DNA of 64,000 nucleotides from Sphingomonas sp. MA1305 (GTDB lineage: Bacteria > Pseudomonadota > Alphaproteobacteria > Sphingomonadales > Sphingomonadaceae): contig NZ_RCVT01000002.1 of NCBI RefSeq assembly GCF_016107325.1, forward strand, positions 1 through 64,000. The letters are read 5' to 3'. Of the stretch, positions 56,233 to 64,000 are shown piece after piece; the stretch's first letter is position 1; each line of letters begins with the position of its first letter. A program made the translations under genes and the position numbers. The notes below the pieces were generated by a model. That model did no database searches, was not told the DNA's origin, and saw only the letters and a program-made list of their open reading frames with translations.

Positions 56233-59031
56233 TCAGCTGCCGAACCGGCGCCCCTGGAAATTGGGCAGCGGGCTGAACAGCTTGCGGATCGTCAGGCTGA
56301 CCGTGCGGCCGAGCGGGTCCTGATAGTCGGGCTGGTAGCTGACCGGCGTCACGCCATTGGCGTCACGCACCCGCTGGCGGCTGTTGAGCAGATTGGTGAC
56401 GCCCAACGACAGCCGCAGCCCGCGCACCCAGGGATGCGCCTTGAGCAGCGGCAGCTGCTGCTGCAGATCGGCGAAGACGCGCAGGTTGAGCGTCGCCAGC
56501 CCGCCGAAGTTGAGCGTCTGCGGCTGGGCGGCGGTGCCGCCGTTGACGCGCGTGCCGGTCTGATAATTGCCCTCCAGCCGGGTGCCGATGCCGTTGTTGG
56601 TATAGCCTGCCTGCAGCTGGAAATTGTGGCGCGCGATGCCGCCGCCCTGGCCGATCGTGTCGCCGTTGAGCAGGTCGAGGCTGGGTCCGCCGTTGGCGAC
56701 CAGCACGCGGTTGGTGAAGTTCCATGTATGGTAGAAGGCGAACTGGATGCGGCCACCGCCGCCGCCCCGGCCGCCGCCGAAGCCACCGCCGCCACGTCCG
56801 CCGAAGCCGCCGCCACCCGGCCCGCGACCACCGCCGAAGCCGCCCGGGCCGTCACCGCCGGCTGCCGGCGCAGCGGGCTGGCCGCCCGGCTGCTGCCCGC
56901 CGGCAGCGGCCTCCTGCCCCGGCGGCGGCGGCGGCGTCTGGTCGGCGCCCGGCTGGCCATCGCCCCGCCGCTCGCCATCGCCGCCGCCACGGCGACCACC
57001 GCCACCCGGAAAGCCGGGGAAGTTCATGCCGGCGAACGGATTGGGGCCGGTGCCGGCGCGGAACGCCTCGATCTCCTTCTGGATGCGCGACTTGATCGGC
57101 TTGGAAAAGCTGACGCCCCAGCGCAGCGAGGACGAATCGGCGCTGGCGAAATTGACGCCGCGCGTGTCGACCCGCGTCAGATTGCCGTTGGCGTCGCGGA
57201 TGAAGCGATCGGGGAAGGCCGCCGCGATCGCCGCGGTCGCCGAGGCGAAGCTTTCGATCGGGTTGCGCACGTGCGTGTTGGTATAGCCCGCCGTGAAGGT
57301 CAGGTCGGTCTCGCTCCACGGCTTCAGATTGAGGCCGAGCCGGGTGACGCGCCGATTGCCGGCGATCAGATCGGGATTGCCGCCGCTGATCGTCGTCACC
57401 GTCACGGTCTGGCCGGTGACATAGTCGAAGACGCGGACGTTCGGCGTGATGATCGTCGGGTTGCCGAGCTGCGCGGCGCTCGGCGCCTGGTCCTGGTGGC
57501 TGACCGATCCGATCAGCCGCACGCCCTCGAACGGCGACCAGTTGGCGCCATAGCCATAGGTATAGAGCGTGCCGAAGTCCGACAGGTGGTCGACCGCGGC
57601 ATTGCCGTTGACCGACAGATTGCCGAGGAACTTCAGCACGTCCTTCGACCGGCTGGCGATCGGCAGGTCGATGTTGGCGCGGCCGTTGACGATGTCGCGC
57701 GACACCTGGCCGGTGGTGGTCAGCCCGGCGCGATAGGAGGTGCTGTCGAGGCTGCTGGTCTGCGCGCCGATGCGCAGCGCGGTGTTCACCCCGCCCGCCG
57801 GCAACTGGAACAGCTGGCCGTTGACCAGCGCCTCGACCTCGCCGGTGTTGGAGATCGAGCGGCCGCGGTTGGCGATGCCCGGCGCGATGTCCGCCGCGGT
57901 CAGCACGCCGCGTGGGTCGGCGGTGGGATCGTTGGCCTTTATCCGCGCCTGGAAGGCGGAGGCGTCGATGCCGGTTTCGGTGAAGGTCCGCGTGTCGGCG
58001 CGATCGTAGGTGCCGGTCACCGTCCACAGCCACTTCTGGCTGAAGCGGCCGTTGAGCGAGGTGCCGAGGTGGCCGGTCAGGCTCTGGTTGCGCTGCGACA
58101 GCGGCAGGAAGTCGCCGCCCGACAAGGTGTTGCCGACGACGCTCGCGACGCCGCCGGTGGCGAAGGGATTGCCCGCCGGCACGATCAGCGTCGCGGTCGG
58201 CAGCCCGAACAGGCCGGTGCCGTCGCTGGTCGCGATCTCGCCGTTGATTGTCGCCGACACGCCGCCCAAAGGTCGCGCATAGACCATGTTGGTCGAGAGG
58301 GTGCGGCTTGACGGCAGCAGCGTGCGATACGGCCGCTGGTCGAAGCCGACGGTGCCGTTCTCGGTGGCCGTCGGCGCGATGTTGCGCTCCGATTCGGTCA
58401 GCGCCGAGCTGTCCTGATAATTGGTGTTGATGTTCAGCCGGCCGCCGTTGCGGATGCTGAGCAGGCCGAGCTGGCCCTGCACGCTGTTGCGGCCGCCCTC
58501 GGTCGGCACGGTGTCGCCGAGCTGCACCGTCGTCGAGCGGAAGCGGCGGCGCAGGACGATGTTCACCACCTTCTGGTCGGCGGTATAGCCGTATTTCAGC
58601 GCCACCTCTTCGGGCAGGATGTCGACCCGGGCGATCGCCTCGGTCGGGATGTCGCGGATCTCCTGGAAGCCGGCGATGCGCTTGCCGTCGAGCAGCACCA
58701 CCGGCGGGCCGCCGACACCGCTGGTCGTCTGGGGGCTGAGTTCGGTGAGCAGGTCGGACACCGAGTTGACGCCATAGGCGCGGATGTCCGCCGGCCCGAG
58801 CTGCTGTTCGGGCGGGATGTCGCCGACCACCGATCCGGGCAGGTTGCGCGTGCCGCGGACGATGATGTCGGGCTCGTCGCTGACCTCTTCCTGCGTCGCG
58901 GGCTTGGTCGCCGGCGCGGCGGGCGCGGGGGTCGCCTGCGCGGCAGCCTGCCCGGTCGCCTTCGCCTGCTGCGCCGCCGCCATCGCCGGCCAACTCGCCG
59001 CCGCCATCATCACTGCCAGCCCCACGCGCAT
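56233..59031 (-). CDS. TonB-dependent receptor with a Gly-rich insert
   Basis: A 932-residue outer-membrane receptor. The signal peptide (about 1-21) is followed by a plug domain with DIRAYGVNSVSDLLTELSPQ and GGPPVVLLDGKRIAGFQEI, then the beta-barrel. At about residues 670-765 the barrel has a long insert of Gly, Pro, Arg and Gln, including repeated GGGFGGRGGGG-type units, before IQFAFYHTWNFTNRVLV. The ligand is unknown. It is convergent to the ABC transporter and downstream of MarR on the same strand. Confidence 0.92.
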   Translation of the reverse strand: MRVGLAVMMAAASWPAMAAAQQAKATGQAAAQATPAPAAPATKPATQEEVSDEPDIIVRGTRNLPGSVVGDIPPEQQLGPADIRAYGVNSVSDLLTELSPQTTSGVGGPPVVLLDGKRIAGFQEIRDIPTEAIARVDILPEEVALKYGYTADQKVVNIVLRRRFRSTTVQLGDTVPTEGGRNSVQGQLGLLSIRNGGRLNINTNYQDSSALTESERNIAPTATENGTVGFDQRPYRTLLPSSRTLSTNMVYARPLGGVSATINGEIATSDGTGLFGLPTATLIVPAGNPFATGGVASVVGNTLSGGDFLPLSQRNQSLTGHLGTSLNGRFSQKWLWTVTGTYDRADTRTFTETGIDASAFQARIKANDPTADPRGVLTAADIAPGIANRGRSISNTGEVEALVNGQLFQLPAGGVNTALRIGAQTSSLDSTSYRAGLTTTGQVSRDIVNGRANIDLPIASRSKDVLKFLGNLSVNGNAAVDHLSDFGTLYTYGYGANWSPFEGVRLIGSVSHQDQAPSAAQLGNPTIITPNVRVFDYVTGQTVTVTTISGGNPDLIAGNRRVTRLGLNLKPWSETDLTFTAGYTNTHVRNPIESFASATAAIAAAFPDRFIRDANGNLTRVDTRGVNFASADSSSLRWGVSFSKPIKSRIQKEIEAFRAGTGPNPFAGMNFPGFPGGGGRRGGGDGERRGDGQPGADQTPPPPPGQEAAAGGQQPGGQPAAPAAGGDGPGGFGGGRGPGGGGFGGRGGGGFGGGRGGGGGRIQFAFYHTWNFTNRVLVANGGPSLDLLNGDTIGQGGGIARHNFQLQAGYTNNGIGTRLEGNYQTGTRVNGGTAAQPQTLNFGGLATLNLRVFADLQQQLPLLKAHPWVRGLRLSLGVTNLLNSRQRVRDANGVTPVSYQPDYQDPLGRTVSLTIRKLFSPLPNFQGRRFGS

Positions 59032-59098
59032 GCTATACTCCGTCCCTGAAGACGGCGGCAGCTACAGCCGAAATGTCGCAAGAATGTGCCTGAGCACC

Positions 59099-59548
59099 CT
59101 ATATTTCGTAATCCCGTGCCACATTCTCGATGCGGTGGAGCATGTCGGTGAACTGCGCGACCTCCGCCGGGTCGAAATGGGCGAAGATCTGCGCCTCCAG
59201 ATCGAGCGCCTTGGGCGCGACGGCGGCATAGAGGTCGCGGCCCGCGCCGGTCAGGTCGAGCAAATGGCTGCGCCGGTCGTCGCGATTCGCCTGGCGCGCG
59301 AGCAGGCCGCGTTCGACCAGGGCGATGGCGGCCCGGCTGACCGTCACCTTGTCCATCCGCGTCCGTGCGCCGATCGCCTGCTGCGTCGTCGCGCCGCCCT
59401 CGGCGATCACCGTGACCAGTCGCCATTCGGGAATCGAGAGGCCGAACAGCGACTGATAGGCGCGCGCGATCAGGCCGCTGACCAGGTTCGACGTCACCGA
59501 CAAGCGGAACGGCAGGAATTCGTCGAGAACGAGGCGCGGCTCAGCCAT
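59099..59548 (-). CDS. MarR family transcriptional regulator
   Basis: A 149-residue winged-helix regulator. The recognition region is TTQQAIGARTRMDKVTVSRAA and the wing is LLARQANRDDRRSHLLDLT. It is divergent from hppD. Two GGTATC-type palindromes in the shared gap are plausible binding sites, so it probably controls hppD-hmgA-maiA in response to an aromatic intermediate, as HmgR/HpdA-type regulators do elsewhere. The start at 59548 is the first ATG of the conserved domain. Confidence 0.93.
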   Translation of the reverse strand: MAEPRLVLDEFLPFRLSVTSNLVSGLIARAYQSLFGLSIPEWRLVTVIAEGGATTQQAIGARTRMDKVTVSRAAIALVERGLLARQANRDDRRSHLLDLTGAGRDLYAAVAPKALDLEAQIFAHFDPAEVAQFTDMLHRIENVARDYEI

Positions 59549-59557
59549 GGGACAATT

Positions 59558-59614
59558 GGTATCAGTTGACACCTTTTTGGCAATGGCGCAGGAAAATGGT
59601 ATCAGGCGATACCA
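59558..59614. promoter_or_regulatory. Two MarR-type operator palindromes upstream of hppD
   Basis: GGTATCAGTTGACACC (59558-59573) and TGGTATCAGGCGATACCA (59597-59614) share the half-site GGTATC/GATACC. The second is perfect in its 7-base arms. Both lie in the 94-base gap between the divergent MarR gene and hppD, covering the probable promoters of both. Confidence 0.78.
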
Positions 59615-59642
59615 AATCCGGATCGCGACAGGAGCGGTTGCC

Positions 59643-60707
59643 ATGGACCATATCGACGTCAATCCGATGGGCCTCGACGGGTTCGAATTCTGCGAATTCA
59701 CCTCGCCGGACCCGCAAGCGCTCGCCGCGCAGTTCGAGGCGATGGGCTTCGTCGCCGCCTCGACTCATCCAACCCGCGCGATCACCCGCTACAAGCAGGG
59801 CCGGATCAATCTGCTGATCAACCGGGAGGACAGCGGCCATGCCGCCGACTTCCGCGCCGCCCACGGCCCGTCGGCGAGCGCGATGGGCTTTCGCGTCCAC
59901 AATGCGCGCGAGGCCTATGACGCGGCGATCGCGCGCGGTGCCAAGCCCGCCCCCGCCGGCCAGGCGCTGGACGACATCCCGGCGCTGGAGGGGATCGGCG
60001 GATCTTTGCTGTATCTGGTTGATCGGCACGGCGCCGCCGGCTCGATCTACGACGATTGGGACCAGGTGCCCGGCGCCGCCGAGGCGGAGGCGCAGAACAA
60101 CGTCGGGCTCGACCTGCTCGACCACCTCACCCACAACGTCCGTCGCGGCCAGATGCGGGTTTGGGCCGAATTCTACGGCCAGATCTTCGGCTTCGAAGAG
60201 CAGAAGTATTTCGACATCAAGGGCAAGGCGACCGGCCTGTTCAGCCAGGCGATGATTGCGCCGGACCGCGCGATCCGCATCCCGCTGAACGAGAGCCAGG
60301 ACGACAAGAGCCAGATCGAGGAGTTCATCCGCGATTATAACGGCGAGGGCATCCAGCATCTCGCGCTGACCACCGACAATATCTACGAGACGGTCGAGAA
60401 GCTGCGCAATCGCGGCGTCAAGCTGCAGGACACGATCGAGACCTATTACGAGCTGGTCGACAAGCGCGTGCCGAACCATGGCGAGGATCTGGAACGGCTG
60501 CGCCGCAACCGCATCCTGATCGACGGCAATGTCGGCGAGGAAGGGCTGCTGCTGCAGATCTTCACCGAGACGATGGTCGGGCCGATCTTCTTCGAGATCA
60601 TCCAGCGCAAGGGCAACGAAGGCTTCGGCAACGGCAATTTCCAGGCGTTGTACGAGTCGATCGAGCTGGACCAGATCCGGCGCGGCGTCATCACGGTCGA
60701 CGCGTGA
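59643..60707 (+). CDS. hppD: 4-hydroxyphenylpyruvate dioxygenase
   Basis: A 354-residue non-haem Fe(II) dioxygenase that makes homogentisate from 4-hydroxyphenylpyruvate (tyrosine breakdown). The iron ligands are H161 (LLDHLTHNVRRGQ), H239 (GIQHLALTTDNI) and E318 (IFFEIIQRKGNEGFGNGNF). Vicinal-oxygen-chelate repeats are seen in the N- and C-terminal halves. It is followed by hmgA after an intergenic repeat. Confidence 0.97.
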   Translation: MDHIDVNPMGLDGFEFCEFTSPDPQALAAQFEAMGFVAASTHPTRAITRYKQGRINLLINREDSGHAADFRAAHGPSASAMGFRVHNAREAYDAAIARGAKPAPAGQALDDIPALEGIGGSLLYLVDRHGAAGSIYDDWDQVPGAAEAEAQNNVGLDLLDHLTHNVRRGQMRVWAEFYGQIFGFEEQKYFDIKGKATGLFSQAMIAPDRAIRIPLNESQDDKSQIEEFIRDYNGEGIQHLALTTDNIYETVEKLRNRGVKLQDTIETYYELVDKRVPNHGEDLERLRRNRILIDGNVGEEGLLLQIFTETMVGPIFFEIIQRKGNEGFGNGNFQALYESIELDQIRRGVITVDA

Positions 60708-60733
60708 TCGGGAAGTTGAACCCTATCCCGTAA

Positions 60734-60831
60734 CCGTCATCCCCGCGAAGGCGGGGATCCAGACGCGCTAACGCCGGCGATGGAGCCGCACCGTCAGCCA
60801 GTCTAGATTCCCGCCTGCGCGGGGATGACGG
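60734..60831. repeat. Intergenic inverted repeat between hppD and hmgA
   Basis: Arms at 60734-60764 and 60801-60831 with outer ends CCGTCATCCCCGC / GCGGGGATGACGG and inner ends ATCCAGAC/GTCTAGAT, imperfect. It is the same family as at 4.5, 5.8 and 18.9 kb and lies in the hppD-hmgA transcript. Confidence 0.85.
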
Positions 60832-60886
60832 AGCAGGAGCGGGGTACAATGACGGGGTGGTGGAAGCAGGAGAGGAAGCCAAAACA

Positions 60887-62182
60887 ATGACCGACCACCA
60901 CCCCATGACCGATTACATCCCCGGCTTCGGCAACCACGTCTCGACCGAGGCGGTGGCCGGCGCGCTGCCGGTCGGGCGCAATTCGCCGCAGCGGCCCGCC
61001 TTCGGCCTCTATGCCGAGCAACTGTCCGGCACCGCCTTCACCGCGCCGCGCCACGAGAATCGCCGCTCGTGGCTGTACCGCATGCGTCCCACCGCGGAGC
61101 ATCCGCCCTATCAGCGCTATCAGGGCGCCGGATTGTTCGCCCCCGGCACCGTCGATGCGCCGCTCGCACCCAACCGGCTGCGCTGGGACCCGGCGGCACT
61201 GCCGAGCGATCCGACCGATTTCGTCGACGGCCTGGTGACGATGATGGCGAACCGCGATCCGGCCGAGCTGGAGGGCGTCGCGCTCCACGTCTATGCCGCG
61301 ACCCGCGACATGACCGACCGCGTCTTCATGGATGCCGACGGCGAATTGCTGTTCATCCCCGAACACGGGCCGATCACCCTGTTCACCGAGCTCGGCCGGA
61401 TCGACGTCGCGCCGGGGCAGATCGCGCTGGTGCCGCGCGGCGTCCGCTTCCGCGTCACGCTGCCCGACGGCGCGGCGCGCGGCTATCTGGCGGAAAATCA
61501 CGGTGCACTGTTCCGCCTGCCCGATCTCGGCCCGATCGGCGCCAACGGCCTCGCCAATCCGCGCGATTTCGAGACACCGGTCGCCTGGTTCGAGGATCGC
61601 GACGCGCCGACCGAGGTGATCCAGAAATATCTCGGTAGCCTGTGGACGACGACGCTCGACCACAGCCCGCTCGACGTCGTCGCCTGGCACGGCAATCTCG
61701 CGCCGTGGCGCTACGACCTGGCGCGGTTCAACACGATCAACACGGTCAGCTTCGACCATCCCGATCCATCGATCTTCACCGTGCTGACCTCGCCGTCCGA
61801 CGTGCCGGGCCGCGCCAACGCCGATTTCGTCATCTTCCCGCCGCGCTGGATGGTCGCCGAGGGCACGTTCCGGCCACCCTGGTTCCACCGCAACGTGATG
61901 AGCGAGGCGATGGGCCTGATCACCGGCGCCTATGACGCCAAGGCGGAAGGCTTCCAGCCCGGCGGCATCAGCCTGCACAATATGATGGCGGGCCACGGTC
62001 CCGACCTCGCCAGCTGGCAGGGCGCGTCGGCGGCGGAGTTGAAGCCGCACAAGATCGACGGCACGATGGCGTTCATGCTCGAAAGCTGCTGGCCCTATGT
62101 CCCCACCGCGCACGCGCTGAGCCACGCGCAGCTCGATTACGATGCGGTGTGGAAGGACTTTCCCAAGGCCAAATTGCCGTGA
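60887..62182 (+). CDS. hmgA: Homogentisate 1,2-dioxygenase
   Basis: A 431-residue cupin-type Fe(II) dioxygenase that opens the homogentisate ring to maleylacetoacetate. Typical blocks are [19 protein letters not shown] and [20 protein letters not shown] (N-terminal), and [19 protein letters not shown] with its iron-binding region near residue 335. The start at 60887 (MTDHHPM) is preferred; GTG at 60857 and ATG at 60905 are alternatives. It overlaps maiA by GTGA. Confidence 0.97.
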   Translation: MTDHHPMTDYIPGFGNHVSTEAVAGALPVGRNSPQRPAFGLYAEQLSGTAFTAPRHENRRSWLYRMRPTAEHPPYQRYQGAGLFAPGTVDAPLAPNRLRWDPAALPSDPTDFVDGLVTMMANRDPAELEGVALHVYAATRDMTDRVFMDADGELLFIPEHGPITLFTELGRIDVAPGQIALVPRGVRFRVTLPDGAARGYLAENHGALFRLPDLGPIGANGLANPRDFETPVAWFEDRDAPTEVIQKYLGSLWTTTLDHSPLDVVAWHGNLAPWRYDLARFNTINTVSFDHPDPSIFTVLTSPSDVPGRANADFVIFPPRWMVAEGTFRPPWFHRNVMSEAMGLITGAYDAKAEGFQPGGISLHNMMAGHGPDLASWQGASAAELKPHKIDGTMAFMLESCWPYVPTAHALSHAQLDYDAVWKDFPKAKLP

Positions 62183-62817
62183 TCCTGCACGGATATTGGC
62201 GCTCCGGCGCGGCCTATCGCGTGCGCATCGCGCTGGCGCTGAAGGGCGTCGGCTACGATCAGGTCAATCACGATCTGCGCACCGGCGCGCAGAAGGCGGC
62301 GGACTATGCCAAGCTCAATCCGCTCAAGCTGGTGCCGGCGCTGGAGGTCGACGGGCAGGTGCTGACCCAGTCGAGCGCGATCATCGAATGGCTCGACGAG
62401 CGCTTTCCGCACCCGCCGCTGCTGCCCGCCGATGCCTTCGGTCGCGCCGCGGTGCGCGCGCTGGTCGCGACGATCGCGGGCGACACCCATCCGCTGCACA
62501 ATCTGCGTGTCCACCAGGCGCTGCGCGAGCGTTTCGGGGCGGACGAGGCGGCGATCGCCGACTGGAACCGCCACTGGATCGCCACCGGCCTTGCCGCGGT
62601 CGAGGCGGCGGTGGCGCGCGACGGGCGCGGCTTCGCCTATGGCGACGCGCCGACGATCGCCGATTGCTACACCGTTCCCGCGCTCTATTCGGCCCATCGC
62701 TTCGGCGTCGATCTCGCCCCCTATCCCGCGCTGGTCGCGGCGGGCGATGCGGCGGCGGCGCTGCCCGCGGTGCAGGCGGCGCATCCGTCGCGGCAGCCCG
62801 ACGCCGATCCGCAATGA
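62179..62817 (+). CDS. maiA: Maleylacetoacetate isomerase
   Basis: A 212-residue zeta-class GST-fold enzyme that isomerises maleylacetoacetate to fumarylacetoacetate using glutathione. The thioredoxin-like N-terminus has [19 protein letters not shown], with S9 in place of the usual SSCS start, and [25 protein letters not shown] is a zeta-class marker. The GTG start at 62179 overlaps the hmgA stop. The next pathway enzyme, fumarylacetoacetase, is not in the window. Confidence 0.94.
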   Translation: MILHGYWRSGAAYRVRIALALKGVGYDQVNHDLRTGAQKAADYAKLNPLKLVPALEVDGQVLTQSSAIIEWLDERFPHPPLLPADAFGRAAVRALVATIAGDTHPLHNLRVHQALRERFGADEAAIADWNRHWIATGLAAVEAAVARDGRGFAYGDAPTIADCYTVPALYSAHRFGVDLAPYPALVAAGDAAAALPAVQAAHPSRQPDADPQ

Positions 62818-63176
62818 CCGCCGACACGCGGCTGTCGGCGACGCCGGCGGGCGTCGCGCTCGGCCCGCTCGATGCGATCCCGGACGGCAAAGCACGCAAT
62901 TACGTGGTGCAGCTGCGCGCCGGCCGCTTCCACGGCTTCGTCGTCCGCCGCGGCGACAGCGCCGTCGGCTATGTCGACCGCTGCCCGCATGCCGGTGTGC
63001 CGCTGGCGCAGCGGCTCGACGACTATCTGACCCCGTCGGGCACGATGATCGCATGCAGCTGGCACGGCGCGCTGTTTCGCATCGACGACGGGCGATGCGT
63101 CGGCGGTCCCTGCGTCGGCCAGAGCCTGACCGGCTGGCCGGTGACCATCATCGATGGAACGATCGTCACCGCCTGA
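62814..63176 (+). CDS. Rieske (2Fe-2S) protein
   Basis: A 120-residue soluble ferredoxin-type Rieske protein. Cluster ligands are C57 and H59 (RCPHAG) and C81 and H84 (CSWHGALF). There is no signal peptide or membrane helix, so it is unlike the bc1 Rieske subunit. The role may be electron transfer to an oxygenase. It overlaps maiA by ATGA, suggesting a link to aromatic catabolism, but this is inference. Confidence 0.92.
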   Translation: MTADTRLSATPAGVALGPLDAIPDGKARNYVVQLRAGRFHGFVVRRGDSAVGYVDRCPHAGVPLAQRLDDYLTPSGTMIACSWHGALFRIDDGRCVGGPCVGQSLTGWPVTIIDGTIVTA

Positions 63177-63235
63177 GTCTTTCGCAGGTGCAGCATTGGC
63201 CGCTATGATAAGCGGATCGTCGCGCGGAGAACGTC

Positions 63236-64000
63236 ATGCCCCCTGGTGATCGGCCCAATCTCGCTTCGCTGTTCGGCGGCGCGCTGGCGGCATCCGGCTT
63301 CGGCCTCGCCGGCTATTCCGAATGGGTCGCGCGCGAGGCGGAGCGGCTGGTGCCGGCGGACGGCGTGTTCCGCGAGGTCGCCGGCGCCAGAATCCATTAT
63401 GTCGACCTCGGCGATTCCGCCAAGCCGCCGATCGTGATGATCCACGGCCTTGGCGGCCAGCTGCGCAACTTCTCCTATGCGATGGCGGAGCGGCTGACCG
63501 CGGATCATCGCGTGCTCCTCGTCGACCGGCCGGGCTCGGGCTATTCGATCGCCCATGGCGGTGCGCAGCCGCGGATCGCCGAACAGGCGGCGATCGTGGC
63601 GCGCTGGATCGCCGCGCTCGGCCTGACGCGGCCGCTGGTCGTCGGCCATTCGCTCGGCGGTGCCGTGGCGCTGGCGCTGGCGACCACCGAGCCGGCGACG
63701 ATCGGCGGCCTCGCCCTGGTTGCGCCGCTCACCCAGCATCAACAGGAGGTGCCCGACGCCTTCCGCGCGCTTGCCGCCATCCCGCCGGGCTTCCGCCGGC
63801 TGATCGCGCAGACGGTCGGCACGCCGATGAGCCGGCTGGTCGCCGAGCGGACGCTGCGCGAGGTGTTCGCGCCCGAACCCGCGCCGGCCGATTTCGCCAC
63901 CCGCGGCGGCGGCGCGCTGTCGCAGCGGCCGGGCAATATCGCCGCCGCCGCCGCCGACCTCGAGTCGGGCGGGCGCGACATGCCGGAGATCGTCGCACGC
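63236..64000 (+). CDS. Alpha/beta hydrolase, truncated by the window end
   Basis: The first 255 codons of an open frame that continues beyond the window. A hydrophobic N-terminal stretch (about 10-28) is followed by the alpha/beta hydrolase core: oxyanion-hole HGLGG at 70-74, and the nucleophile elbow GHSLGG with S139. VDRPGSGYS at 97-105 is the typical strand-4 to strand-5 region. The Asp and His of the triad would lie beyond the window. The substrate is unknown. Confidence 0.88.
   Translation, partial: MPPGDRPNLASLFGGALAASGFGLAGYSEWVAREAERLVPADGVFREVAGARIHYVDLGDSAKPPIVMIHGLGGQLRNFSYAMAERLTADHRVLLVDRPGSGYSIAHGGAQPRIAEQAAIVARWIAALGLTRPLVVGHSLGGAVALALATTEPATIGGLALVAPLTQHQQEVPDAFRALAAIPPGFRRLIAQTVGTPMSRLVAERTLREVFAPEPAPADFATRGGGALSQRPGNIAAAAADLESGGRDMPEIVAR

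Noticed and set aside
56434-58311. 625-codon plus-strand frame antisense to the TonB-dependent receptor
   Set aside because: It is Arg/Ala/Asp-rich without domains, whereas the minus-strand frame has plug and barrel signatures.

Overview
This window is a very GC-rich, densely packed chromosomal segment of an aerobic Gram-negative alphaproteobacterium. It most likely comes from the Sphingomonadaceae (Sphingomonas-like). The evidence is a DUF4167 protein beside prfA-prmC, a complete ybgC-tolQRAB-pal operon, an aa3-type cytochrome c oxidase cluster with CtaB/CtaG/SURF1, a large TonB-dependent receptor, and many ATGA/GTGA stop-start overlaps. No rRNA, tRNA, CRISPR array, insertion sequence or prophage was recognised. 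The taxonomic call is inferred from gene content, not from a marker-gene comparison.

Layout. 0.2-2.5 kb: polysaccharide flippase, CBS-domain protein, small membrane protein. 2.6-7.1 kb (minus): hisS, prfA, prmC, DUF4167, a translation block. 7.2-10.5 kb (plus): DUF1345 membrane protein, M61 peptidase, pyrophosphatase. 10.6-13.6 kb (minus): S1/P1 nuclease, isoaspartyl peptidase, acyltransferase. 13.7-16.8 kb (plus): ispG, a vapBC toxin-antitoxin pair translationally chained to a DMT transporter and a GNAT acetyltransferase. 16.8-21.8 kb (minus): the Tol-Pal operon. 21.9-22.6 kb: a membrane protein/XRE regulator pair behind two abutting palindromic operators. 22.6-26.0 kb (minus): lipoprotein, NMO-like flavoprotein, lysC. 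26.0-32.8 kb: ubiG and a glycan-related group (GT39-like, DUF2334, two GT4, DUF2141, membrane protein). 32.8-36.6 kb (minus): pyrE-pdxJ-acpS-lepB and an AI-2E family transporter. 36.8-50.8 kb: ctaC-ctaD, then 5.2 kb of unrelated genes (isochorismatase-like, DUF1800, DUF1501, diiron oxidase-like), then ctaB-ctaG-ctaE-DUF983-SURF1-thrC and an RlmI-type methyltransferase. 51.0-53.9 kb: ccmA-ccmB, a metallopeptidase, pterin dehydratase and an SDR. 53.9-59.0 kb: osmoprotectant-type ABC transporter and a TonB-dependent receptor with a glycine-rich insert. 59.1-64.0 kb: MarR regulator, hppD, hmgA, maiA, Rieske protein (tyrosine/homogentisate catabolism) and a truncated alpha/beta hydrolase.

How the genes work together. 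Most of the window is housekeeping: translation termination, envelope integrity, respiration and cofactor supply. The features that stand out are regulatory and structural. They are several families of intergenic inverted repeats, often inside operons (prfA/prmC, tolQ/tolR, tolA/tolB, hppD/hmgA); two related non-coding blocks at 23.4-23.7 and 50.8-51.0 kb; autoregulatory-looking operators for the XRE and MarR genes; and accessory genes that split the cytochrome oxidase operon.
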